Shown: positions 31,301 to 44,900 of the stretch, piece after piece
Numbering within the stretch: the first letter of the stretch is position 1
Layout: the number at the start of each line of letters is the position of its first letter
NCBI GenBank assembly: GCA_035048815.1
Contig: JAUCBN010000016.1
Span: forward strand, 8,052,501-8,116,500
From: Abelmoschus esculentus
Lineage: Eukaryota > Streptophyta > Magnoliopsida > Malvales > Malvaceae
DNA length: 64,000 nt
Reading direction: 5' to 3'
Program-made: the position numbers and the translations under genes
The notes under the pieces: model-generated
Database searches by the model: none
Told to the model about the DNA's origin: nothing
Seen by the model: the letters and a program-made list of their open reading frames with translations, nothing else

Positions 31301-33600
31301 ATATTGACTATCTCAATATTACGAGTATAAGTCAAGGCAATACAAAAATCTTTACAAAATTACACGCACTATCATCCATATTGTACTACAAAAGGATTAG
31401 TACAAATTGAAGCTTATGCTATTGTAAACCAGATGTTTACTGATAATTTCATGTGGGATGACCGGTTAGGCCATCTCGGTTCAATTATGATGCGAAAATT
31501 TATTGACACTTTTATGTGGTCACTTATTGAAGAACTAAGATTTTCTTCAAGGTAATTTTCATGCGATACTTGCTATGAAAGCAATTTGATTATTCAATCA
31601 TCAACAGTTGATATAGAGTGTAAATCTATTAATTTTCTGGAACGAATACAAGGTGATATATATGGGCTCATACACCTTTCTTACAGCTCATCTAGATATT
31701 TTACGATTTTAATCGATTCATCGACTAGATGGTTATATGTATCCTTGTTATTAACTCGCAACTTGGTGTTTGCGAGGCTACTTGCTCAGTTGATAAAATT
31801 ATGAGCATATTTTCCAGATTATCTTATAAAGACAAACGGTCTTGATAATGTTGATGATATGTCATTTTACATGTAGTATCACCAATTCGCATCAAGCCAA
31901 TAAATGATTATAAGTTCTCCCCATTACAAATGGTTTTTGGTCAAGAACCAAATATTTTTCAGCTTAGATTTTTTGAGTGTGTGATATATATTTTAATTGC
32001 TCCACTACAACACACAGAGATGAGTTTATCTTGAGCTTCTGATAAGAGAATTTATTTACAACTCGATTTACTGACTATCATTTTAATGAGTTAATTTACC
32101 CGATATTAGGGGGAGAAAAATAGTTGGAAAAGGAAATAAGTTGGAATGAATTATCATTTTTTTGTTTGATCCACAAATTCAATAATGTGAACTATAAGTT
32201 CAAAGGATAATTCATTTAACAAATTAATTGCCAGATGATTTTGCTGACCCTAAAAGTGTGACTAAGTCACATATACCAACTATGAATGCTCTGATTAAAT
32301 TTGATATCTTGAAAGGAAAAAACTCTAGTTGCTAATGAGTCTAACTTATGCTTGAAGCGTAGTAGACAAGTAAGTTTCAAAGATAAAGAATCCTCGATAA
32401 AGAAAAAAAAGCTATATTTTATGATAGCCTGGTCGAGGAATCAATGAATTATAAAAATCTCAATAAGAGATTAAAAGATCTCCAACAGAGACATTGACAT
32501 GACTCAGGTACCTGATAATAAAGAGATCTCAATAGATTATGTCATGTCTGGTAATAAGTGGAACTGAAATTAAATCAACGTTGTTAATATACTTGCATGC
32601 AATATAACACTAGAGATTTTATTTGATGATGTTGATCATGAATCATTGTCAATTGGGCAATGTAAACAAATAAATGATTGGAAAATATGAAAGAGGCAAC
32701 TGAGGCGAAACTAAAATCTCTTTTGAAAAGAGAAATATTTGGGCATATAACTCGTACATTGACATGTGTAAAGCTCGTGGATATAAATGAGCATTTGTGA
32801 GAAAGAGAAATTAAAAGGGGAAATTATGAGATATAAGCTTATTTGGTTGCACAAGGATTCTCACAAAGATACAAAATTGATTATGAGGAAAATATATTCC
32901 TCGGTGGTGGATGCAACTACTTTTAGATTTTGATCAGTCTACAATAAATAAAATTACTCAGTTTTTGCCTAATGAATGTTATATCCTATTTGAATGAGCC
33001 TCTTGATAGTAATATTTACATGAAACTTTCGGAAAGATTTAGATTGCCATAAGCAATTAATTCAAATTCTTGAGAATATTATTCAATCATATTGAATATA
33101 TCTTTTATGGATTGAAACAATTTAGGCGTATTTGATATAATTACCTCATTGAATACTTATTAGCATAATGCTATATGGATTATTTAATTTCCCCTGAGCA
33201 TTTTTATTAAAAGGTTTAGCTCTAAATTTTTATTGTTGTGTATGTCGATGATTTGAATATCGTTGAAACTCGTAAAGAGATCTTCTCAAATTATTGTGCA
33301 TCAATCAACATACAGAAAAATGTTGAAAGAGACTTTACATGCATGACGCATATTAATTGACCAAGCTTATGGTTGCTAGGTCTCTTATTGTAAACAAAGA
33401 TTTTTTTGCCTCAAGAAAAGGGTAATGATGTTCTTGGTCTAAAAGCACAATATATACATTATTTGATCTGAAAGCATCGTATGTTAGCTGGTCCATAAAT
33501 ATTATTAAAGTGTTACGAGATCATTACCTTTAAATAATTATTATGCATGAGGCAAAGGCGAAATATGTGTTTGGATAAACATATCCTGAAGATATGTGAA
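31300..33600 (+). pseudogene. El-6 copia pol remnants: pre-integrase, integrase, RT
   Basis: Pre-integrase: LHALSSILYYKRIST then WDDRLGHLGSIMMRKFI (31360-31510) and a C-x2-C piece CDTC near 31565. Integrase start: FLERIQGDIYGLIHLSY and YFTILIDSSTRWLYVS (31630-31740), then a jump across the catalytic core to FSPLQMVFGQEPNI (about 31915). RT start: MKEATEAKLKSLLKREIFG (32680-32745), AYLVAQGFSQRYKIDYEE (about 32835-32890), LDSNIYMKLSERFRLP (about 33000-33050) and a YVDD-region remnant near 33240. Stops and frameshifts are dense and the integrase core is largely deleted. Confidence 0.8.
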
Positions 33601-34075
33601 TTACTTTAACAAGATAAGATGCAAGCTATCTTGTGTAGAGATAATGAAAAATTTATATCTCAAGGTGGATATATTAAATTTGATAAAACGAAACATATTT
33701 CTTTTAAGTTTCGTCCCTCATGATCTTCATAAGAATAACATTTGTGATTCATTTCAAGCAATAATTTTGAGATTTATCCACTAATGCATAATCTACTTCA
33801 ATATTTGAAGATTGTTTTCAATGTTGAATTATGAAGATTCAAAAATCTTATATGATATTTTCATGAGAGGGAATAAATACGCGTTGCACTCTTTTCCTCT
33901 TAACCAAGGTCTTGTCCCAATGGGTTTTCCTGGTAAGGTTTTTAATGAGGCAACATGTTATGCGTATCAAAGATGTGTGTACTCTTTTCCCTTTACTAAG
34001 AATATTTTCCCATATAGTTTTTATCTTAGTAAGGTTTTAACGAGATACATTATCTTCATGGATATTCAAGGGGAG
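33601..34075 (+). other. El-6 3' region to polypurine tract
   Basis: Residual RNase H sequence is not readable. 33890-34060 matches the conserved copia 3' untranslated pattern (GTTTTCCTGGTAAGGTTTTT, then TACTCTTTTCCCTTTACTA), ending in the tract CAAGGGGAG at about 34067-34075. Confidence 0.6.
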
Positions 34076-34312
34076 TTTTAAGATTATTTTATTTATGGTG
34101 AATATCCATGTATTAAAGGAAGATTTAATGAGTTTTATTATTAGGGTTTAATATTCATTGGAATTAGGGTTTTCATCTTATGCCTATAAATATAAACTTT
34201 TGGATAAAGCATTGTACACAATCCTACTTTGAGAATATAATACAAATCTCTCTCTTTTGTCTCTGATCTTTATTCTCTTACTTTATTCTTGTATTTTACT
34301 TTATTCACAATA
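34076..34312 (+). repeat. El-6 3' LTR
   Basis: 237 bp, same length as the 5' copy, with TTTTAAG for TGTTAAG at the start and CACAATA for CACAACA at the end. TATA box at 34185-34192. Confidence 0.88.
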
Positions 34313-34664
34313 TATATATATATTCTAAGATTTCTCTTCAATAATATTTTTTGGTAAATTAAATCCTATATCACTTAATTTTTTATTCTTATTTTAGTCA
34401 CTAAAATTTAAATTTCTTTTAATTTAATAATTTAAAATTTTTATATTTTAATCGTTCTATGATGACATGACTTATTTTATTAGTATTGAGTCATTGACTA
34501 ACAATTCTTGATAGCATCAACAACAAAAATGATGTTAGTCGAATTTAGGATACTGACTGTGGTTACATTAATTGTAGGTGGGATGAAGGAAAATTTTCAA
34601 TTCAAGTTGTTCGAAGAAGATTAGAATTTTTTGAGAACATCAATAATAATTCTTTCTATCAAGC

Positions 34665-34780
34665 AGGTTGAGGTTTAAAAGAACTAAGATCAATATCGGG
34701 CGGGTCGAGGTTTAAAAGAACTAGGATCAATATTGAGCGGGTCGAGGTTTAAAAGAACTAAGATCAATATTTTATTGAGG
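34665..34780. repeat. 37-bp tandem triplication
   Basis: GAGGTTTAAAAGAACTA(A/G)GATCA recurs at 34670, 34707 and 34744, an exact 37-bp period. Tandem copies 1 and 3 carry the unit once, so the triplication arose in copy 2 only. Confidence 0.85.
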
Positions 34781-36864
34781 GCAATTTGTACAATTGAATC
34801 GAAATTGAGGGCAATATTTTATTTTACTTCTAAATTATTAAAAAATAAGTATTAGTACAAAACGAAATCGTTAGTACTGATTGAAAAATATTAAAAACTA
34901 AATATAATTAATCAAACAAAAATAATCGATTATTTTTTATATTATTTACTTTTAATATTATTATTCTTGTTTTGTAAATTTTAAAGTGATAAAGCTTTAC
35001 GGTCTCTAAATTTTAATGCTTTTTTCCCTATTGGTTGTTGAATTATTTTTTGGATTACATTAGTATACATTAAATTAGTATTATGTAACTCAATGTATTT
35101 TATATTTAAAACATGGTTATTTTATAACATAAATGACGAATAGAAAATTGTCATGCACATTTATTTATAAACAAACATTTATTAATTTTGTCTGTTTATT
35201 TTTGTATTTCTTTATATCTTTCGTAAATAATTTTATTTTGTATATATTAAGAATTTTTATTATTTTATTAATTACTTTTATTTTAGTGGTAATAAACTTG
35301 ACATAAAATCATATATAACGGATAAAAGAATACAAAAAGAGGATAAATAAATTTTATTCATTGACTAACACTCTTTGCAACAAATACATTTTGAAAGAAA
35401 ATAACCCTCACATTGTCCACTTACATAAAACTCCTTACCCACGCAATGATATTAAACCAATAAAGCACCACCCCTAGAACATGTCTCTTGGATACTTGCA
35501 AATTCTACCTTTCACTATCATGGACCCTATCTCAACTTTATTTTACGAAAGAAAAACATGAAAAATAAATAAATTAAAGCAATTTGAAGTATTTAAACAT
35601 GTGATTATAAAACTATAGAGAGAAATTGGACTAAAGGTATTTTATTTTTAAGAATGAATATAAAATATAATACGTACATGTGGAGTTGTTATGTTAAATA
35701 TTTTACTAAAACTCTAAATTCAAAGAGAATGAATAATTAATTTAGAAGGTAAAAAAATATTAAAGAAAAAACCCTGTTGTTAGAAGAAGAATTAAAATAA
35801 ATAAAGCAGTTGAAAGTATACGCAAGAGCCGTTCCATATTTTGAATGAAATTTGGGCAAGTGAGCAATCTAGTTAATGTGTAAATAGATAAGAGAAGAGA
35901 TATGAAAGTGAAAAATTTTAATATATTTATATAAAAAATAAGATTAGAGTAAAAAAAATAGACAACACAAAAGTATTTTCTATATGATTCTCAAACTCTA
36001 ACCAATCAGATTGTAATGTTTGTTGTTAATGCAATATTACGTTATCGATGAAATATCAGTTTGGTTGGATGCACTTTAGTAGGTGTGTTTTAAAGCAAGT
36101 TATGGATGTTTTTTTTTCAGATATTATATCATTTTTAATGTGATGTTTTATGAATATTAAATGGCTGAATGTTTTGGAACATTTTGCTTTACAAATATTT
36201 CTTTATGCTTTTTAAGGTTATGTTCGATTAATAAATAAACGAATATAAAAATAGGTATGTTTAGCTTATTTATGTTCATTTATAGGTTTATTTATGTTCG
36301 TTTTAAACTCGTTTATGTTCATTTGTAATTGTATGGTTTAATTCTAGAATTTGGGGATTAGTTTGTAAAATCAATAATACTTGTAATCAATTGATAAACA
36401 TATTCGTAAATGCTAAACGGACATATTCACGAACACTTAACGTAAATGTTGACAAAAATATTTGTGAACATTAAACAAACTGAGACCAAACGCACCAAAA
36501 TAATAAAAAAACCAAACTCAAACATACCATTAAAATTTTAAATGAACATGAGTCTATTTCGGACAACTTTAAAAATAAATAAATAAATAAACACAGACAT
36601 ACCCTTAATTATTCAAGTTCGATTCGTTTACGCACTTGAATTACTAATCACACCTTAATCACTTTTCTCAATGCTCAAAAAAATACTTTTACTTAGTTTA
36701 ATGATTGTTTGTGTAACTTGTCTTTTTTATTTTTGTCACAATTTTTTTCTTCTCCTGAATTTCCAATATTATTTTTATGGTTAGCACATATAATACTATA
36801 TTTAAATAATTATTTCAATTAATTAAATTTATTTTTAAAAAATATATCTTTATTAATTTGTAAA

Positions 36865-37640
36865 CATGTAATTTCATTTCTATGAATTATCTATTTTGGA
36901 AAACTAAATGTGTAAAAGGTATAATTTTAAAAACATGCTAAAATATCATGTTTATAAATATAATAAAACTTTTATTGAAAACCTAATTATATTATTTAAA
37001 AGTTTAATAATAATACTTTTGGGTAAACTACAATGAAAGTTATTCAATTATTAGTAATATTATAATTGGGTCACTAAATTATTTAAAGTTATATTTGGGT
37101 CATCCAATTATTAAAGGTTACATTTGGATCAATCAATTATAGGTAAGGTTACATTTCGATCACTTAAGGTAAGATTAAATTTGTGTCACCAGTTATATTT
37201 AAAAATATATTTTTGATTATTTTTCTTCAATGATACTTTTTTGTTAAATTACACTATTTATCACTAAAAAAAAATTATTCTAATTTTGATCACTAAAATT
37301 TAAATTTATTTAAATTATTTATTTAATTTTTGAAATTTTCAGTTTTTAGTCTCTCAATGATGACATGAATTATTTTATTAATATTGGGACATTGACTAAC
37401 AGTTCTTGATAACTTCAACATCAAAAACGATGATAGTCAAATTTATTGCAGTGTCCATGGTTATATTAATAATAGGTGGGATGAAAAGGTTAAAGTCCAA
37501 TTCAAATTGTTCGAAGAAGATTAGAATTTTTTGAGAACATTAACGATAATTCTTTCTATCAAATGGGTCAAGGTTTAAAAGATCTAGGATTAATTTATTC
37601 ATTTGATTTAAAATTGATGAAAATATTTTATTTTAATTTT
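36865..37640. repeat. AT-rich tandem unit, partial copy 3
   Basis: Starts with the same block (TGAATTATCTATTTTGG) and follows copies 1 and 2 through TTTGGGTCA-type sub-repeats (37070-37190) and AAGAAGATTAGAATTTTTTG (about 37515). It loses similarity near 37640-37670. Confidence 0.7.
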
Positions 37641-37869
37641 AAATTATTAAAAACTAAGTATCATTTCACAACTCATCGTATAGTTTGAAAATACTAACCA
37701 CGGAAAGTCTAAGGTTCCATATGAGTATTCTAATATGGAACACCTAGGCGATAATACTTCTCGCACTAGAGTTTAAACCGAAGGATTAATTAAAAAAGGG
37801 TCCACATTGTTGGGACATCTATTAACAACCCATTTGACATGGGTCAAGGTTTCGAGAATTATTTTAATG
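37641..37869. other. Spacer without gene
   Basis: Short transition from the tandem unit to a gypsy gag remnant. Nothing recognised. Confidence 0.4.
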
Positions 37870-38425
37870 TTATGATCCCTTATTTGGATTTGATGAATGA
37901 AGTTAAAATGAGGTTGGGAACATAATTCGAAAAGAAATTTGAGGAACAATGCCTACAAATTAAGGAAAAGGTCAACCTCTTGCAAGAGACCAAATATTTC
38001 GAGATTGACGCATACTTGTCCTTCATCTCATCTAACCATGTATTACCGTGAGATGTCGACATACTTGAGAAATAAGAAGCTTCTTATTCATTGCTTTTAA
38101 GATAAAAGCATGTGAAGGACTTGTCTAAAATCTTCATCGAACAATAAAAGCATGTGAAGAACATGGTCCCTAATAGAACTATGCTTCAAAGTTTATCTCA
38201 AGGTAAAGATAAGATCATTCGATAATATACCTAAAGATGAAAAGCTATTGCGGCTCAAGTTCAACCGTCTATGTTGGAAGGTAAAATCATTCACCTATTT
38301 GTGGACTTTCTTCATGGTCCTCTTTTTGATAGAATGATCAACAATATATCTATGAGATTTGCCTAATTTGTGAGTACGGTTGAATCTATCAAGGTTGCTT
38401 TCAAGAGAGGTATAATCACTAATTT
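37870..38425 (+). pseudogene. Ogre/Tat-type gag remnant
   Basis: Reading across frames gives LDLMNEVKMRLG and QIKEKVNLLQETKYFEIDAY, then AIAAQVQPSMLEGKIIHLFV and DFLHGPLFDRMINNISMRFA. This matches the pattern of Tat/Ogre gag, where a RWRD-x-VAQVQPPL block is followed by a F-x-TL-x-P-F-DR block; compare El-10 gag on the minus strand near 60180-60250. No LTR is attached. An LTR-like sequence in the opposite orientation follows at 38434. Confidence 0.65.
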
Positions 38426-38433
38426 TTTCGGGG

Positions 38434-41331
38434 TGTAAAACTCAGTTTTAATTTTCATTTGAATTTTGAATAAAGGGCTTTAATTTTATCATTATAAAAA
38501 ATTCAAAAATATTATAAATATATATATGGTATCATTTTAATTCTATATATTTTATTCTCTTTTGTTTAATATTTCTTAAAATCAAATATATATATATATA
38601 TATGATATTATTAGCTTAAGAAAATCAATCAAAAAATTCATTATTTTTCATCTTAGTTTTTAGTTATTTTATATCATCTTTTTATTTTATTATTTCATTA
38701 TTATTATTATTTATTATTATTGTTATTATTTATTAAGTCCTAACAAGCATTTTTATTGATTTTTATTCCTCTAGGTGCTGGAAAATACGACTAATGCATA
38801 TTTGGCTAACGATGCCCTGTGTGACAAGTCCGTGTCTCGATACAGCTGAGACCACGTATCGGTACCATTTGCCATTGTAAAAACTGTTATCGATACCATG
38901 GTCAAGCGTATCAATATGGCTACTCAAAATGCTTTTACTATTTCGATACCAATTCATGTGGTTTCGATACCATGCCAAGTTTTCTAGAAATCCTTCGTGT
39001 TTTTGCCTAGGTATGGAAACCCTATGAAGAGGTATTGAAACCTTCTTCCCAAAATGTGCAGATTTCTCAGGTTTTACGCCTTAAACAAATTTCAAAGTCT
39101 ATCTAAATTCATATAAGTACCTAAAGTCATAAACCATATTTTTCGACATGTTCTCTAGATGCAACAACACCTAATTCTATGATCAAATCACATAAGACAC
39201 ATACATACTTCAACAATGAACACATGGCTTAAAATAATTTAAAATTATCATAAATTAAATCTCAAAGTACCTTCTCAAACAAAAGTATACTAAATAAGCA
39301 ATTTATATGTCAAACACAATAACAAATGGGTTCATTATCCCTTTACTCTCGACTATCTAAGGTTTACAACTTTAAATTAACATACTTGAGCTAATAAAAT
39401 ATAAAATAATACGTACGTTTTCTTGCTTTCCGGTTGCTCTAGACACTTATATCTATGCATTACAAGAAAACAGAGCGCTTAAGCTAAAGCTTAGTGAGGG
39501 AAACATGTGAAACACATTTTAAATAACTTGCAATGCAGTCCATGAAAGCGAACGTTAATTAAAAATAAGTCATGCTTTAGGTAAGTAAAATATCCATGGC
39601 TATCAATACCACCATATATAAAATCAGCAAGTGTCCATGGCTCACAAGCCATAAAACCTTTTCAAACGCCTTTTTGAAAACATATGCTTATCAAGTATAA
39701 TTCAAGTTTTAAATGCTACCTATAGCAAAGTTCAAACAAAACCTTTATGCACAACACATAAGATCATACAATTCCCTTTGTAAAGTAATAATTAAAAACA
39801 CTTACCTTTCAACCATATTGGTATTTGGGGTCCGATTAGTATTGTCTCTAATCTTTAGGATAAACGGACTCTCATTCGGTCCCTTGAAAAAGGTTACATG
39901 GAGGTCTATTCCACCATGCCAAAACTAACTTTAGTGTCCGAATTAGTTAACAAACTCGAATGCAATAAAGTCCTTTATACCGCACAGCATTCGCTCCCCT
40001 TAATGCATCAATAAAGAATTTTACACGTACGAATTTTATATATTTAGTGCATTATCATCCTATTGATCAATCAATTTATCCTATTAATCATTACATAATA
40101 TCTGATATAAAACAAAACCAATGACTAATTCACATAGTAAAACAAGCATAATATAGGATTTCAAGAGAGTAAAACGATTGAACTTACTCCGGAGTATAGG
40201 GAGGTTTCTCACACCTTCCTTATACCCCCAAAACTTTGAAATCATATTTAAAACACTACCGAAGCAGCCCACTCTCATATTTCACTCACCAAATTCGTTA
40301 CTTGATCGAGAAGTCACCAACACGAACCGATCTCCTTCAAACTTGATCTCCAACCTCTTGCACTGTTTCAAGCACCAAAACCAAAGGATTTAGTGCTTCC
40401 AAAAGCACACATAAAACCCTTAAGTTGGATCCCTAAACAGTAGCCCTTAAAACATATCAAAACCTTAACAAAAACTTTCTAGAACACACAAAACTTCACC
40501 TAAACCTTAAGTACGAGATTAGATATATTAAATACATGTTATAAATATACTAATACATTCAAAATCATGAATTTGGGATAAAAACAGTGTGTTAAAACCC
40601 TTGAACGAAAATTATAGGTTTGGATCAAAATCGATTTTTATTTAATCAAAAGATTAAAAACAATTAATCTAAGCCAAATACTAGGTAATTTCAGTAAAGA
40701 ACTATAAGGTTTTAGAGTTTTAAAAAATCTCAGCTCTAAAACTAATCCAATCTCTTTCCAAGATTTTAAAGAAGAAAACCATTAAAAAATAATAAATTTT
40801 GAAGAAGAAAATTATAATAATTATTCTAAACAAAATTCAATTAACAAGAGAGTGTTTTTACCTTGAAAACTGATGGAGTGACTACCTTGAATGACAGAAA
40901 ATGAAAAAAGTTTTTTAAGTTATGTTTTTAATGTAAAAAGGGTTTTAGGATTAAAAATTGAGTTTATTTAATTATTTGGTTTAAAATATTGGTTTTGGGT
41001 TTAATTAAATAATTATTGGAAAGCCTAGACTAGATAGGATTATAATTAGATTAAAGACCCTTAAAGATTCAAATTTTTGTCTTGTTTTATAAAATTGTCT
41101 TCAAGTTTTCAATTTTTACAAAATAGCCATTAATTTCAAAATCTCTGGGATTCAAAGGTAAATTTTTGAAATTGAGTTGACTAAAGTTAAATATATGTCA
41201 ATAAAGTTTTTTAAGATATTTTTAAATAATTTATTTCCAATAAAAACCAATTTTTAAGTATTTAATCCTGAACTAAGCTAAATTGATAAAACGGATTTAT
41301 TAACTTCTAAACCCATTTTTTGGGCGTTACA
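38434..41331 (-). repeat. Long LTR-like sequence, minus orientation
   Basis: Read on the minus strand it starts TGTAACGCCC at 41331, and its first ~450 bp match the LTR at 41943 block by block (TTAAATACTTAAAAATTG, TGGCTATTTTGTAAAAATTG, AACTTGAAGACAATTTTATA). Further in, the CACTAAGCTTTAGCTTA block (about 39480-39505) matches CACTAAGCTTATGCTTA at 44312. The left limit TGTAAAACTC (38434) is tentative. There are several TCGATACC/GGTATCG motifs at 38840-38980. No internal coding is attached, so it may be a solo LTR; the flanks CGGGG and TATCA do not match. Confidence 0.6.
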
Positions 41332-41942
41332 TATCATGTTGAATTATGGATAAAAAGGTAACTATAAATTTTGTTTGAGTTGCATTTGCATGTCACTTGA
41401 TTTCCATGAATATATGAATTGTTTTGGTGACTATATGTATCCATGTGGACAAATTTGCAATGGTCAATAGACCTTGAAAATCATGAACCGTTTTCATGAT
41501 AACAAGTACAATTTTAAACTCTTTAAAATGTTAAATGAATTATAAGTTGAATTGACATGAAAAGTTATAAGTAATAAATACTTATAAGCTTTGATTGTTA
41601 GTTGATCTTATGTAGTAGGGCATACCTTAGAATCTTAAAATCTCTTGTTAGGAACTTGTGTTTCATCTTGTTTGGTGTTTACTACACCTTCTTGTTAGAT
41701 ACTATGGGTATCATCTTGTTGTACTATATGTATATTGGGTTGTCAAGGAACCTACATTGATAAGTTAAGTATCAACTCGTTTGGCACTATATACCATCTT
41801 GTGACTCGTTTACCAAGTTTAACGAAATACGAAGGCCAAAAGTAGAGATATAATTCATATGAAATTGAATTGGAACTTTCTTGATTACAAGCTACTTGAC
41901 TTTACATTTTCAAACACAAGTTACAATACTTGATTGAATATG
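41332..41942. other. Spacer between head-to-head LTRs
   Basis: About 610 bp, AT-rich, no coding signal. It contains loosely repeated ATCTTGTT motifs (41650-41810). Confidence 0.45.
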
Positions 41943-44900
41943 TGTAACACCCCAAAATTGGGCCTAAAATTTTTATGGCTGAATTAGAGGTCTAGTGGAC
42001 GGGTTTCATCGGTTTAGCCTAGTTCGAGATTAAATACTTAAAAATTAGTTTTAAATCAAAATAAATTATGAAAAAATATTCTAAAATTCTTAATTGACTT
42101 ATATTTGACTTATGTAAACTCAATTTTGAAAATTGACCCTCGAATACCTAAGATTTTGAAATTAGTGACTATTTTGTAAAAATTGAAAACTTGAGGACAA
42201 TTTTATAAACTAAGTCAAATTTGATATAGTCTTAATCCTCATTGATCTAGGATTTTCAAGAGCCTATATAAACAATCTTTAATCCCTAGTTTTAACCTAA
42301 GTAATCAAAATTCTCTAATTTTGATCAAAAACCCAAAAATTCACTTTTTAAAAATATCCCTTCTTTAGATTTCAGTTTCTTCTTCTCCAAGACAGACTCT
42401 TCATCATCTTTTCAAGGTAAAATTAGTCTTCTTAATAAAATTTTGTTGGTATATTTTCCTATATTTTTCTTCTTCAAGTTATCTTTGTTTTCTTTGGTTT
42501 TACTCGAAAAACTCTATTTTTGCATCAAGCTTTGAACCCTTCTCCATGATCTCTGTCTCTTACTTCCAATGAAATATTCTCCATCATATTTTCAAAGTTA
42601 AACACTAATCTTTTCAATAAAAATCTCGTCGTTTGATGAATTCTTTATATTTTTCTTTATCAAAATCTCGTCATTTTCTACGAGTTTTTTAGTTTTTAAA
42701 CCTTTGAAGGGGCGAGATCAATTTTGGAGGTGAGAATCATTCAAACCTCTGAAACCTAAAGTTCTACAATGAAATTTCCTAATTTCTTGTCTTATTGAAA
42801 CAATCTTTAAATTCTTAAATCAATAAAATCGATTTTCTTGAAAAAAATTCCATTATTTTCTTGATTTTTGTTCAAGGGTTTTCCATGGCTGTTTTTGATG
42901 CCTAAATACATGAATCTTGAAGTGTTTATATGTAATTAAGATTGCTTTTATGTATCTAATCTCGGACCTAAGGTTTAGGTGGTGTTTGGAGAGGTTTTCG
43001 GTGGGTTTTGGTTAAGTTTTATGGTATTTTTAGGGGTTGCCATATGTTGGTCTGACGTGATGGATGTTTGGGTGTGTTTTAACGCACTAAAACCTTTGTT
43101 TTTGATGCTTGAATTAGGTCAAGAGGTAGAGGAACAAGTATGAGGAGATCAGAAAGTTGAATCACGTTTTTGGGTGATTTATCAAGCAAGTTTCGGTAAA
43201 TTGAGGAGTGGATTATGAGGGTTACCAATTTTACATGGTTTTAAATAGGTTTGGGTGTGTAGTAAAGGTTTGAAAAACCTCCTATACTTGGAAGTAAGTT
43301 AAAATTATTGCTTTCTTAAAAGTTCTCATATTATGTCTTATTTTTACAATGTTATTTGTCATGCTCTTATTGTGTTGTGCATATGTGATTATGCATGTAT
43401 ATAAATTCTCATGAGATTTTTTTTAAAGAGTTTTATATGCATTCGATGTTTCCACGGTTTTGTTTTAAAAAATAAGATAAAATTAGTTTTATCGGTTTTT
43501 ACAAGTGATGCGTAAAAAGTGGGATACATGTGATTTGAATTCTGTTTTGAATTAAGTTTTGAGCATTGACTTTTGATAATATATTGGCTAGTTAAGTGAT
43601 GAACCTTATGGGATAAGTTGATCGATCAATAGGGTCTGGAGTGCACTATAAATATTCAAAAGTCTAAGTGTATAAATTCCTTGTGTGTTGCATTTTGTCT
43701 TTTATTCTAATACTATGTAATGGGAGTAGTACTGTCAAATGTGGATTGATCGGAGTAGTATTGTCACCGGACACCAAGGTGAGATAATTCATGTTGATAG
43801 TAGTATCAACATGCACATGCTCTAGAAGTAGTACTAATATGAGGTTGCCCATTTATCCTAGTGATTTGGAGTAGTACAAATCGGATCACTAGCAACAACA
43901 TATGTTTATACTTTTCAAAGGTAAGTGTCATGGTTTTCACTTGATTGCATATGATATTATGCATGCGAGGTTTTGTACATTGGTATGCATATGATTTGAG
44001 CATTGTTATGTTGTTAGCATGTAAGACTTGAGCTTTGTGCATTGAGATGCACGTGTAAGCATTGCTATGTGAGTAGCATGTAAGACTTGTATTTTAGCTT
44101 TTAAAGAATGTGATTATAAAATGGTTTTTAATAAAATTTAATAATGACGTTGTTAGCCTTGGTTTGATGACACTAACAGAGTTTTAAAAGTGGCGTTGTT
44201 AGCCATATGTGTTTTGTTTTATGATGAGCATTGCATGTTTTTAAATTGATGAAATTGGTTTAATATGGACTACATTGCAAGGTGTTTTTATGCTTGTTTT
44301 TATTCAGTCACTAAGCTTATGCTTACCCTCTCATTTACCTTGCAATGCAGAGTAAATAAAGTTGAGGCAGCAAAGAGAAGCAAAGATCCAAGTAACCGTC
44401 AAGTTGAAGCTCAAGTATGTCTTTATAAGATTAGTAATAGTGAAAGAGCAATGGGGATGGGTTATCATATTATGAATAATGTCTATGCTTTTGAGAATTG
44501 AAATAGTTATATGCTTATACATATTTGATAAATATTAAAGTTGATGTTAGTTTTGTGACTTGGATTTGAATTACCTATTAGTATATATATGGTTATAATG
44601 AATTTATTTTTGAATTTTATTCTTGATATCCCTATGTGTGAATTTGAGTGTTGTTGATAATGAAGCATGAATACTTATGATTTGAATCTATGATGTTGAT
44701 ATTTAGGTTGGAATGCATCTAGAAATCATGTTGAGAATATTGAGATGGTTCTTCCGTGTGTTTATAAGATTGTTGATGTTTAAGCTCACTCTTTGGAGTT
44801 GAATATATTGTTTCTAACTAGGTTAAATTGCATCTAGCTAATATGCTGTGATATGTGCTTAAAGTGTTTTTAGGTGAATTTGCATATAGAGAATGTCATG

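Larger units (their letters stand above)
28794..34312 (+). mobile_element. El-6: degenerate Ty1/copia element
   Basis: Two 237-bp LTRs, 28794-29030 (TGTTAAG to CACAACA) and 34076-34312 (TTTTAAG to CACAATA), flank 5 kb of decayed coding sequence in copia order: pre-integrase, integrase, RT. The flanks AATAT and TATAT differ at one position, an approximate target duplication. The polypurine tract CAAGGGGAG lies just before the 3' LTR. Many stops and deletions; clearly inactive. Confidence 0.88.
28420..36864. repeat. AT-rich tandem unit, copy 2, split by El-6
   Basis: 28420-28793 and 34313-36864 are the two halves on either side of the copia element. The left half matches 26412-26780, the right half matches 26790 onward. 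The copy is longer than copy 1 by several hundred bases, with extra AT-rich sequence around 34920-35450 and 36220-36860, including a 37-bp tandem triplication. No coding is supported. Confidence 0.7.

Noticed and set aside
38840..38980. TCGATACC/GGTATCG motif cluster as a possible satellite
   Set aside because: Copies are irregularly spaced and lie inside the reversed LTR; not a tandem array.
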